Shown piece after piece: positions 1 through 6,167 of a stretch of DNA of 6,849 bases; the first letter of the stretch is position 1, and each line of letters begins with the position of its first letter. Source of the DNA: CAYQQJ01 sp964515945 (GTDB lineage: Bacteria; Pseudomonadota; Gammaproteobacteria; Pseudomonadales; Cellvibrionaceae). Made by a program: the position numbers and the translations under genes. Where the stretch lies: the NCBI GenBank assembly GCA_964515945.1, contig CAZEWY010000184.1:1-6849 (forward strand). The letters are read 5' to 3'. The notes under the pieces were generated by a model. It worked only from the letters and a program-made list of their open reading frames with translations, did no database searches and had not been told where the DNA came from.

Positions 1-264
1 ATTCCCCCAAAACCACCAGGATGCACCGCGACTGCCCTTCCCTGGAAGCCCTGTTCCACGGGCTGTTTGCGAATTATTGTCCACAATCCACTCCGCTGGA
101 ACATATTTTGCTATAACGTCCGGTGGCACAAGAACCTGGCGCGATTTCCCGCTTGAAACGATTCCTGCTTGAACCCACGCGGCGTTGGACCTGTGACCAC
201 TTATAAACAGGAGCACCTCTAATCGGCGCCCTCGGATCAGTTCAACAAGAGTGAAAGAAAACCA
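1..264. other. Upstream region of fleN, no supported gene
   Basis: All three forward frames stay open over the first ~110-165 bases. The most protein-like one (frame 3, stop TAA at 114-116, about 37 residues ending TPLEHILL) could be the tail of an upstream gene. It does not resemble anything I recognise, and I cannot say it is the end of flhF, the usual neighbour of fleN. A minus-strand frame starting near 105 is also open to the window edge but lacks a ribosome binding site. From about 120 to 264 there is no coding signal, only an imperfect direct repeat. No convincing sigma-70, sigma-54 or sigma-28 promoter is visible. Confidence 0.4.
142..175. repeat. Imperfect 17-bp tandem direct repeat upstream of fleN
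   Basis: Two adjacent copies share the pattern CGATT(T)CCyGCTTGAAmC. Copy 1 is at 142-159 and copy 2 at 159-175; copy 2 lacks one T and differs at two other positions. They lie about 90 bp before the fleN start in non-coding DNA. They could be a duplicated operator or a neutral duplication; I do not recognise a known regulator site in them. Confidence 0.5.
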
Positions 265-1083
265 ATGAATTATCATAATCCTGTCAAAGTCCTGGCGGTT
301 ACCGGTGGTAAGGGTGGCGTGGGCAAAACCAACCTTTCCGTAAACCTCAGCCTGGCTTTGGCCGAGATGGGTCAGCGGGTGGTCCTGATGGACGCCGATC
401 TGGGCCTCGCCAATGTTGATGTACTCCTGGGGCTGAGCGCGCGGTACGCCCTGAGTGATGTCCTCGATGGCAGTCGCCGCCTGCGCGACATACTCATAAA
501 CGGGCCGGGCGGCGTAAAAATCGTTCCTTCCTGTTCGGGTGTTCGCGAAATGTCGGTGCTCTCTGTCCGGGAACATGCGGCGGTCATTCATGCCTTCAGT
601 GATATCAGCGATCAGATCGATACATTGGTGATAGATACCGCCACGGGTATCTCGGATACGGTCGTCAATTTTGTGTGTGCCGCGCAGGAAGCCGTCATAG
701 TCGTCTGCGATGAACCCGCGTCCATCTCCGATGCCTATGCCCTGATCAAACTACTCAATATTGAACACCACATGTTTCGCTTCCGCATTGTCGCCAATAT
801 GACCCGCAGTACCCAGGAGGGAAGGGAAATCTTCAACAAACTCAATGCCATCTGCGATCGCTATCTCGATGTATCCCTGCAATATCTGGGGCATGTTCCC
901 TTTGACGAGGACGTTCGCCGGGCTGTTCAGCAGCGCAAGGCCTTGCTGGAATATGCCCCGGCATCAAAAGTGGCGCGGGCCATACGCGCCATAGCGCGCA
1001 AAATCGACGAATGGCCGGTTCAGCGCGATGCGCGCGGCCATCTGGAATTCTTCATTGAGCGATTGCTGCAAACCGCGAGCTGA
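265..1083 (+). CDS. fleN: FleN/FlhG, MinD-like ATPase controlling flagellar number
   Basis: A 272-residue cytosolic ParA/MinD-family ATPase. It has a deviant Walker A P-loop (GGKGGVGKT, residues 14-22, with signature Lys16 and Lys21), the switch I motif DADLGLANVD (43-52), and the Walker B/switch II strand LVIDTATGIS (Asp124). The C-terminal part (HVPFDEDVRRAVQQRKALLEY, then a basic helix) is typical of FlhG/FleN rather than cell-division MinD. In Pseudomonas and Vibrio this protein restrains the flagellar master regulator FleQ/FlrA and opposes FlhF, keeping polar flagella at one or few. Length is close to the family norm (~270-290). The ATG at 265 has only a weak purine-rich leader (AGAGTGA at 248-254); no other in-frame start lies nearby. 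The che neighbours support flagellar FleN over MinD. Unusually, no fliA follows; a hairpin and 240 bp separate it from cheY. Confidence 0.93.
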   Translation: MNYHNPVKVLAVTGGKGGVGKTNLSVNLSLALAEMGQRVVLMDADLGLANVDVLLGLSARYALSDVLDGSRRLRDILINGPGGVKIVPSCSGVREMSVLSVREHAAVIHAFSDISDQIDTLVIDTATGISDTVVNFVCAAQEAVIVVCDEPASISDAYALIKLLNIEHHMFRFRIVANMTRSTQEGREIFNKLNAICDRYLDVSLQYLGHVPFDEDVRRAVQQRKALLEYAPASKVARAIRAIARKIDEWPVQRDARGHLEFFIERLLQTAS

Positions 1084-1129
1084 CGCCACATCGCTCCCTT
1101 CCGCCATTTGTTCTCCATTTCCCCCGCAG

Positions 1130-1155
1130 GGGCGGATCCGCTGTCCGATCCGCCC
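1130..1155 (+). terminator. Terminator-like hairpin after fleN
   Basis: A perfect 9-bp inverted repeat (GGGCGGATC at 1130-1138, GATCCGCCC at 1147-1155) encloses an 8-nt loop and is followed by TTTCCCCC. The stem is GC-rich and lies about 47 bp after the fleN stop. The T-run is only three bases, so intrinsic termination may be weak or partial. It could separate fleN transcription from the che genes. Confidence 0.5.
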
Positions 1156-1314
1156 TTTCCCCCGCTAATTTGCTCATCCATCGTTGAAAAATCCTCAACG
1201 AACGCGCGGCAGCGACTAAACTTGTTATGGGATCGCGCTCAATTCCCCTGTAATTGATACTGCGCGAGCCGCGGCGCAAGAGTCGGCGCCAATTTGCTGT
1301 CAACCAATTGACTT

Positions 1315-1318
1315 GGAG
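1315..1318 (+). promoter_or_regulatory. Ribosome binding site of cheY, pointing to a GTG or TTG start
   Basis: GGAG at 1315-1318 is 5 nt from GTG 1324, 8 nt from TTG 1327 and 20 nt from ATG 1339. The spacing favours a non-ATG start, best the TTG, over the internal ATG that would give the familiar MKILIVDD terminus. Confidence 0.55.
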
Positions 1319-1323
1319 CGGGT

Positions 1324-1707
1324 GTGTTGGACAAAGACATGAAGATCCTGATTGTTGATGATTTCTCCACCATGAGGCGGATCATCAGGAATCTGCTGGG
1401 TGACCTGGGTTTCAGCAACGTTCACGAAGCGGACGACGGTGTAACGGCCCTGCCCATGCTGCGCAATGGAGATTTCGATTTTCTGGTGACGGACTGGAAT
1501 ATGCCCGGCATGAATGGCCTTGAACTTCTGCGGGAGGTCCGCAAGGATGGCAAGCTATCGGGCCTCCCTGTTCTTATAGTGACGGCGGAAGCCAAACGCG
1601 ACCAGATCATTGAGGCGGCTCAGGCAGGCGTGAACGGCTATATCGTCAAGCCCTTTACTGTTCAAGTGCTTGAAGAAAAACTCGAGAAAATCTTTGCACG
1701 TATGTGA
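1324..1707 (+). CDS. cheY: CheY chemotaxis response regulator
   Basis: A single receiver domain of 127 residues. CheA phosphorylates it, and CheY-P binds the flagellar switch (FliM) to change rotation. Counting from GTG 1324, the key residues match E. coli CheY numbering exactly: acidic pocket Asp12-Asp13, phospho-acceptor Asp57 (VTDWNMPG), switch Thr87, Tyr106 and Lys109 (VKPF). The stretch AEAKRDQIIEAAQAGVNGYIVKPFT is near-invariant in gammaproteobacterial flagellar CheY, so this is the motor CheY and not a generic receiver. The start is ambiguous between GTG 1324 and TTG 1327; the GGAG at 1315-1318 fits either and fits ATG 1339 poorly. The short LDKDM extension before MKILIVDD recalls the Vibrio-type N terminus. 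cheZ follows after 26 bp, consistent with co-transcription. Confidence 0.97.
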   Translation: MLDKDMKILIVDDFSTMRRIIRNLLGDLGFSNVHEADDGVTALPMLRNGDFDFLVTDWNMPGMNGLELLREVRKDGKLSGLPVLIVTAEAKRDQIIEAAQAGVNGYIVKPFTVQVLEEKLEKIFARM

Positions 1708-1733
1708 AATACCCGATAACAAAAGGCGATTAA

Positions 1734-2459
1734 ATGAAAAGCCTCGAACCTTTACACTCCACGCAATGCGGCACGCCATCCGCCGCGGATCTGCGAAAAC
1801 ATGCAAAGTCGCTGATTGAACAATTGCAGAATAATGATTACCGGAAAGCCACCGAGCTGATTCACGGCATGATTGAAGGGCGCAGCCATGCGCTTGCCAG
1901 CTCTAACGGGTGCGGGCTTCTTTCTCACTCTGATGCAAACAGCGGCACGGACAGCTATGAAGCGACAGAAACTTTGCGCCGGGTGATCCAGATGACGCAA
2001 GACGCTGCCGATAAGACGTTGGACCGGGCCGAAGCCTCGACCCCCATTGCCACAGATCTTGAACAGGAGGCACATGATTTACGGCAGGAGTGGCTTCGTT
2101 TGAAGAAGCGGGAAATGACCGCTGAAGAATTCGGCGAACTCTACTGGCGGCTGGACGACTTCCTCGATCAAACCACCCGGGCGGCAAGCCTTCTCAATAG
2201 CAACCTGAAAAAGATTGTGCTGGAACAAAGTTATCAGGATCTTTCGGGCCAATTGTTGGGCAAGGTGATCGCCTGTATCGCTGACGCCGACCTGAACCGG
2301 CAACAAACACTGAGCGATGCGGCCGGGGAAACGAATGGGACAGGGAGCGCGGGCAAGGACCGACAAACGGATGGCGGCAAACCGGGTGTGAGACAACGGA
2401 CGGAGGCCGACCTGGGACAGGATGATGTGGATGATCTGCTATCAAGCCTTGGGTTATAG
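1734..2459 (+). CDS. cheZ: CheZ, CheY-P phosphatase
   Basis: A 241-residue cytosolic protein that ends the CheY signal by speeding its dephosphorylation. The catalytic motif QSYQDLSGQLLGKVI is present: Asp169 and Gln173 correspond to E. coli Asp143 and Gln147, the latter positioning the attacking water. The preceding segment (about 70-165) is mostly helical, matching the long hairpin that forms the CheZ four-helix-bundle dimer. After it comes a flexible Gly/Asp/Lys-rich tether (about 193-225), then the C-terminal CheY-binding peptide ending DDVDDLLSSLGL, very like the E. coli end. The N-terminal ~65 residues are less conserved. The ATG at 1734 has only a weak AAGGCG leader, so translation may be coupled to cheY 26 bp upstream. 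Size is usual for Pseudomonas/Vibrio-type CheZ. Confidence 0.95.
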   Translation: MKSLEPLHSTQCGTPSAADLRKHAKSLIEQLQNNDYRKATELIHGMIEGRSHALASSNGCGLLSHSDANSGTDSYEATETLRRVIQMTQDAADKTLDRAEASTPIATDLEQEAHDLRQEWLRLKKREMTAEEFGELYWRLDDFLDQTTRAASLLNSNLKKIVLEQSYQDLSGQLLGKVIACIADADLNRQQTLSDAAGETNGTGSAGKDRQTDGGKPGVRQRTEADLGQDDVDDLLSSLGL

Positions 2460-2467
2460 GAAAGTTT

Positions 2468-2488
2468 GCCAGCCCTTGTAGGGCAGGC
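2468..2488 (+). other. Small hairpin after cheZ
   Basis: GCC-A-GCCCT (2468-2476) pairs with AGGGC-A-GGC (2480-2488) around a 3-nt loop, with one A.A mismatch. No T-run follows, so it is not a standard terminator. It lies 9 bp past the cheZ stop and could stabilise mRNA or limit read-through. Confidence 0.35.
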
Positions 2489-2495
2489 GGAGATT

Positions 2496-2594
2496 ATGAG
2501 AAGAATCGGGCAGGACACTGAGATCAATCGCCACAAGCCCTTAATGAGCCCGGATATACTCCCCATATCCGTGGCGGAACCGGGAGATTTTTGA
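2496..2594 (+). CDS. Possible 32-codon leader ORF abutting cheA
   Basis: ATG 2496 opens a frame of 32 codons (MRRIGQDTEI... to ...SVAEPGDF). Its TGA (2592-2594) directly abuts the cheA ATG at 2595, in the same frame. A GGCGGAG precedes it, but GGAG (2489-2492) is only 3 nt from the ATG, shorter than ideal. The peptide resembles nothing I know and has no signal or membrane segment. The ORF spans the hairpin at 2551-2571 and the cheA Shine-Dalgarno, so translating it could couple cheA to upstream translation. It may equally be chance; an in-frame stop directly before a start is not proof of expression. Confidence 0.22.
   Translation: MRRIGQDTEINRHKPLMSPDILPISVAEPGDF
2551..2571 (+). other. Hairpin just upstream of the cheA ribosome binding site
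   Basis: A perfect 7-bp inverted repeat (CGGATAT at 2551-2557, ATATCCG at 2565-2571) has a 7-nt loop. It ends 10 nt before the GGGAG (2582-2586) that serves the cheA ATG at 2595. It has no T-run. It could modulate ribosome access to cheA; this is inference. Confidence 0.35.
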
Positions 2595-5015
2595 ATGCCA
2601 CTCGACGAGGATGATGACATTCTTGAGGATTTCGTTGTAGAGGCGGGCGAAATTCTGGAACACTTGTCGGGGCAGTTGGTCGATCTGGAACGAAACCCCC
2701 AGGATCGGGACCTGCTCAACGCAATCTTTCGCGGATTCCACACAATCAAGGGTGGCGCCGGGTTCCTGCAACTTGACGACATGGTTGCCTGCTGCCACAT
2801 AACCGAAAGCCTTTTTGACAGCCTGCGCAATGGTCAGGGCCACATTACGGCTGACCTGATGGATGTGGTATTGCAGGCTCTGGACGCTGTCAAGGAACAG
2901 TTTCGCCAGGTGTCGATGCGCCAACCCATCGCACCCGTCGATCCGGACTTGATCAAACATCTCGAACAATTGGTTCTTGGCAATGAACTTCAAAAGGAGG
3001 AGCCTTCGGGCGATAAAGAGCCTTCAGCGGATAGAGAGCCTTCAGCCGATAAAGAGCCCTCAGCAGCGGATAGAGAGCCCTCAGCCAATAAAGAGCCCTC
3101 AGCCAATAAAATGCCTTCAGCGGATAAAAAGTCATTAGCCAATAAAAAGCCTTCAGCCGATAAAGAACCCGCAGCCAAAAAAGCGTCACTACGAAAACGA
3201 AAGACCGCTTCAGATAAAAAGTCACCGGCGGCGGCAGGCGGGAAAAGAAATTCGGAGAAAAAAGCCCCGAAGAAAAACGGCACCTCGCCCCGTGAACAAA
3301 CTACCATCAGTAAAAACCGTAAATCATCACCGCCATCCAAAGCCAATGCCATCGGTCTTACGAACGCCGAGTTTGAGGCCTTTCTGGATGCGGTCGATAA
3401 ATCCGAGCCAGCGGCTCAGGTTTCCAAACCCACGGCAGCGATTGCGGATGCCGGCGAAGGAATCAGTGAGGACGAATTTGAAGGTCTGCTCGACCAGCTT
3501 TATGGCAAGGGCAAGGGTCCTGCGACCTTAGCCGCGGCCGCGGAAGCAGATGGCGGGCCAAAGGTTGAAAAGGCGTCGACCGGTGAAACCCCGCCCGTCC
3601 CGAGTGACGCCGCGGATGAAATTGATGAGGAGGAATTCGAAACTCTGCTTGATCAGCTGTACGGAAAAGGAAAAGGACCTTCAGCAGCGGACAGCGAATC
3701 TTCGCCGGATGTCGCTGAAACAATCGAGTCGACGATGCCCCCCGGTGACACCAGGTCGGACGAAGTTGAGCCTGCATCGATAAACTCCCCGGAGGCGACT
3801 GCGGCACCGGCGGAGACCCTGGCCGCAACGCCGATTGCCGTGGCGCCCGTAGCGGAAACCAGCGTGCGCGTCGACACCCAGCGGCTGGATGACATCATGA
3901 ATATGGTGGGGGAACTGGTGCTGGTACGCAATCGACTGGTGCGTCTCGGCGCAGACAGCGTCGACGAGGCGCTGGCGAAAGCGGTGGGTAACCTGGATTT
4001 AATAACGGCGGATTTGCAGACAGCGGTAATGAAAATCCGCATGCAGCCCATCAGGAAAGTCTTCGGTCGCTTTCCGCGTGTCGTGCGCGATCTTGCCCGG
4101 CATCTGCGCAAGGAAATTATTCTCGAACTGGAAGGAGAGGACACGGATCTGGACAAAAACCTGGTGGAAGCCCTGGCCGATCCATTGGTTCACCTTCTGC
4201 GCAACGCCGTGGATCACGGCATTGAGACACCCGCTGAGCGCAAAGCCAGCGGAAAGTCACCCACGGGTATAATCAAGCTTTCCGCCGAACAGGAGGGCGA
4301 CCATATTTTGCTGACAATATCCGACGACGGTTGCGGAATGGATCCTCAGGCACTGCGGGCCAAGGCTGTTGAAAAAAGCATCATGGAGGCTGATGCCGCC
4401 GATCGGCTGAGTGATCTGGATGCGCTCGATCTGGTCTTTGCGCCCGGATTCTCGACCAAGACAAAGGTATCGGACGTTTCGGGCCGCGGCGTGGGCATGG
4501 ATGTGGTGAAAACAAAAATCACCCAGCTCAATGGCTCGGTGAATATTCAATCGCAACCGGGCAAGGGCACCTGTATCGCGATCAAGGTGCCGCTCACTCT
4601 GGCAATCATGCCAACCTTGATGGTGACTGTGGCGGCTCAGAGTTTTGCGCTGCCCCTGGCCAATGTTCACGAAATATTTCGCTTGAACGCGGCCGTCAGC
4701 AACAAGGTCGACGGTCAAATTTGTATCATGGTGCGAGATCAGGCCATACCGGTTTATTCGCTGAAATCCTGGCTTGCGAAACAATCATGCCGCGATACGA
4801 CGGCGGAAGATCATGTGATCATGGTTTCCATTGGTGATCGGCAAGTCGGGCTGGTGGTGGACCAGGTTGTTGGCCAGGAGGAGGTGGTGATCAAGCCACT
4901 CGGGAAAATGCTGCTGGGTACCCCCGGCATGGCGGGCGCAACCATTACCGGCGACGGCCGCATAGCGCTGATTCTGGATTTGCCGGGGTTGGTGAAGCAC
5001 TATGCGGGTAAATAA
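2595..5015 (+). CDS. cheA: CheA chemotaxis histidine kinase with unusual repetitive linker
   Basis: An 806-residue soluble kinase that binds receptors with CheW and passes phosphate to CheY and CheB. Domain P1/Hpt (about 5-110) carries the phospho-acceptor His49 in FHTIKGGAGF. P3 dimerisation begins near 424 (VRVDTQRLDDIMNMVGELV). P4 is an intact HATPase: N box LLRNAVDHGIE (Asn537, His541), G1 DDGCGMD (577-583), F box FAPGFST (615-621) and G2 GRGVGMD (630-636). P5, the CheW-like domain, covers about 668-800. Between P1 and P3 lie some 280 low-complexity residues instead of a recognisable P2: ten PSADKE-like repeats (137-197), a Lys-rich stretch (about 198-250), and two exact copies of EFExLLDQLYGKGKGP (294-309, 347-362) after a weaker relative (259-265). 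Related acidic/GKGKGP motifs occur in Pseudomonas and Vibrio CheA linkers. The start is well supported by GGGAG 8 nt before ATG 2595. The spacer to cheB is 45 bp. Confidence 0.98.
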   Translation: MPLDEDDDILEDFVVEAGEILEHLSGQLVDLERNPQDRDLLNAIFRGFHTIKGGAGFLQLDDMVACCHITESLFDSLRNGQGHITADLMDVVLQALDAVKEQFRQVSMRQPIAPVDPDLIKHLEQLVLGNELQKEEPSGDKEPSADREPSADKEPSAADREPSANKEPSANKMPSADKKSLANKKPSADKEPAAKKASLRKRKTASDKKSPAAAGGKRNSEKKAPKKNGTSPREQTTISKNRKSSPPSKANAIGLTNAEFEAFLDAVDKSEPAAQVSKPTAAIADAGEGISEDEFEGLLDQLYGKGKGPATLAAAAEADGGPKVEKASTGETPPVPSDAADEIDEEEFETLLDQLYGKGKGPSAADSESSPDVAETIESTMPPGDTRSDEVEPASINSPEATAAPAETLAATPIAVAPVAETSVRVDTQRLDDIMNMVGELVLVRNRLVRLGADSVDEALAKAVGNLDLITADLQTAVMKIRMQPIRKVFGRFPRVVRDLARHLRKEIILELEGEDTDLDKNLVEALADPLVHLLRNAVDHGIETPAERKASGKSPTGIIKLSAEQEGDHILLTISDDGCGMDPQALRAKAVEKSIMEADAADRLSDLDALDLVFAPGFSTKTKVSDVSGRGVGMDVVKTKITQLNGSVNIQSQPGKGTCIAIKVPLTLAIMPTLMVTVAAQSFALPLANVHEIFRLNAAVSNKVDGQICIMVRDQAIPVYSLKSWLAKQSCRDTTAEDHVIMVSIGDRQVGLVVDQVVGQEEVVIKPLGKMLLGTPGMAGATITGDGRIALILDLPGLVKHYAGK
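3003..3185 (+). repeat. Ten tandem 18-bp units in cheA (PSADKE repeat)
   Basis: The units begin at 3003, 3021, 3039, 3057, 3078, 3096, 3114, 3132, 3150 and 3168. All are 18 bp except the fourth, which is 21 bp (an extra Ala codon). They encode PSGDKE, PSADRE, PSADKE, PSAADRE, PSANKE, PSANKM, PSADKK, SLANKK, PSADKE and PAAKKA. Nucleotide similarity is high in the middle units and decays at the end, as expected for recent tandem duplication by slippage. All length changes keep frame. A stray similar unit (PSAADSE) lies at 3678-3698. Confidence 0.9.
3474..3680 (+). repeat. Duplicated EFExLLDQLYGKGKGP motif in the CheA linker
   Basis: Copies at 3474-3521 and 3633-3680 encode 16 residues identical except for one (Gly/Thr at position 4). 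Of the 16 codons, ten differ synonymously and only five are identical. The duplication is therefore old and its protein sequence has been held by selection. The copies start 53 residues apart. A weaker relative (EFEAFLD) starts at 3369. Confidence 0.85.
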
Positions 5016-5050
5016 TGATAGGCGCCCGCCGCGTTTTTCAATGAACGTCT

Positions 5051-5054
5051 GGAG
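5051..5054 (+). promoter_or_regulatory. Ribosome binding site fixing a TTG start for cheB
   Basis: GGAG at 5051-5054 lies 6 nt before TTG 5061. The TTG gives MSYKILIVDD, the normal N terminus of a CheB receiver domain, and no in-frame ATG or GTG lies close enough to replace it. Confidence 0.7.
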
Positions 5055-5060
5055 ATTCGA

Positions 5061-6149
5061 TTGAGTTATAAAATTCTGATTGTCGATGATTCCCGATTCT
5101 TTCAGCAGCGCTTGCAGGAAATTATCGATGATCACAAGGAATTGACAGTAGTGGGAATAGCCAGCAACGGCCAGGAAGCCATAGATATGGCCCGGCGGTT
5201 GCGACCGGACGTGATTTCGATGGACTACGAAATGCCCTGTCTGGATGGGGTGGCGGCGGTGCGCGCAATCATGGCTGATCGGCCGGTGCCGATTGTGATG
5301 TTTTCATCGCTGACCTATAAAGGCGCGCGCGTGACGCTTGCCGCATTGGAAGCCGGGGCCGTCGATTTTCTTCCTAAAAATTTCGCCGATATCTCCCGCC
5401 GTTCGGGTTTTGCCAAACACCAGCTTCAGGAAAGCCTGCTTTTTTATGCGAAAAATGCCCACGCCAAAGTACCTGGATACGGACGCGGCCTGGACGATTG
5501 CCGAGCCGATGCGCAGGGGAACTGGCGGCCGGACGCCGGTGGGTCCGGGAAAGTCAAAATACTCATTATAGGCGCCTCAACGGGCGGTCCCGTTGCCGTC
5601 ACTGATCTGCTGATGCAACTACCCGGAAATTTTCCCGTGCCGGTCATTGTTGTGCAGCACATGCCGGCGGATTTTACCCGGGTTTTTGCCGAACGACTTG
5701 ATCTTCAATGTGCCCTGGAAGTGCGTGAAGCCAGGAATGGCGACAGGCTGGCGCCAGGTCTGGTATTGGTGGCGCCGGGTGCGCAACAACTGATTTTTGA
5801 GCCGCTCAATCGCGACAGAATCAAAATCAAGCCGGGTGACGAACGGATGAATTACAAACCCTCTCTGGATATCACCTTTGCATCGGCGGCGAATTTGTTC
5901 AACAAGCATGTGTTGGGCGTTGTGCTCACCGGTATGGGACGCGATGGCTGCGAAGGCGCGAGGCTACTCAAGGCGAATGGCGCCTGTATCTGGGTGCAGG
6001 ATGAGGGGTCATGTGTTGTTTACGGCATGCCGAAAGCCATCGCCAGCGCCGGCTTGGCCGATGAGCAATTGCCCTTGTCACTCATTGGCCCACGGCTGGC
6101 AACGGAGCTGGTTGCCCGCCCCGAAACAGATGCTGGGCTACACTGTTAG
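5061..6149 (+). CDS. cheB: CheB, receptor methylesterase/deamidase response regulator
   Basis: A 362-residue two-domain protein that removes methyl groups from chemoreceptor glutamates during adaptation and can deamidate receptor glutamines. The receiver domain (about 1-122) has Asp9-Asp10 and phospho-acceptor Asp55 (ISMDYEMP), plus the usual FLPK lysine. A linker (about 123-160) leads to the methylesterase domain (about 165-352) with an intact catalytic triad: Ser173 in GASTGGP, His200 in VVQHMP and Asp295 in TGMGRDG, matching Ser164, His190 and Asp286 of the Salmonella enzyme. The TTG start at 5061 is supported by a GGAG 6 nt upstream and by the position of the first beta strand. CheA phosphorylation of the receiver normally activates the esterase. 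cheW follows after 18 bp. No cheR lies in the window. Confidence 0.97.
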   Translation: MSYKILIVDDSRFFQQRLQEIIDDHKELTVVGIASNGQEAIDMARRLRPDVISMDYEMPCLDGVAAVRAIMADRPVPIVMFSSLTYKGARVTLAALEAGAVDFLPKNFADISRRSGFAKHQLQESLLFYAKNAHAKVPGYGRGLDDCRADAQGNWRPDAGGSGKVKILIIGASTGGPVAVTDLLMQLPGNFPVPVIVVQHMPADFTRVFAERLDLQCALEVREARNGDRLAPGLVLVAPGAQQLIFEPLNRDRIKIKPGDERMNYKPSLDITFASAANLFNKHVLGVVLTGMGRDGCEGARLLKANGACIWVQDEGSCVVYGMPKAIASAGLADEQLPLSLIGPRLATELVARPETDAGLHC

Positions 6150-6167
6150 AAAAGGCTTAGATTTCCT

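Larger units (their letters stand above)
1084..1323. other. Intergenic region between fleN and cheY
   Basis: These 240 bp carry no credible forward ORF and no recognisable trace of fliA, which occupies this place in Pseudomonas. Besides the terminator-like hairpin there is a second 7-bp inverted repeat (TCGTTGA at 1181-1187, TCAACGA at 1195-1201). If the first hairpin terminates fleN transcription, the cheY promoter must lie in about 1160-1310. A TAAACTTG at 1217-1224 resembles a flagellar sigma-28 -35 element, but its -10 partner is poor. Confidence 0.6.

Noticed and set aside
3..116. Open frame that could be the tail of an upstream gene (perhaps flhF)
   Set aside because: Only ~37 residues are visible, they match no FlhF feature I know, and the other two forward frames are open as well.
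124..152. Sigma-54-like promoter elements (TGGCAC..TGGC and TGGCGCG..CCGC)
   Set aside because: Neither has the required 10-bp spacing between GG and GC; the second is one base too long and the first two.
1217..1242. Sigma-28-like promoter upstream of cheY
   Set aside because: TAAACTTG resembles the -35 element, but the best -10 partner matches only about half of GCCGATAA and with non-standard spacing.
2007..2014. Exact GCCGATAA (sigma-28 -10 consensus) inside cheZ, also at 3045-3052 and 3156-3163 in the cheA repeats
   Set aside because: No TAAAGTTT-like -35 lies 11 bp upstream of the cheZ copy, and in cheA the sequence is simply the codons for Ala-Asp-Lys in the repeat.
2953..3352. Minus-strand ORFs with repetitive LLAEGS or LKALYR-type protein opposite the cheA linker
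   Set aside because: They are antisense shadows of the PSADKE repeat; the coding frame is the + strand, which joins intact P1 and P3-P5 domains.
5041..5064. Seven-codon ATG ORF overlapping the cheB start
   Set aside because: It has no ribosome binding site of its own and is too short to distinguish from chance.
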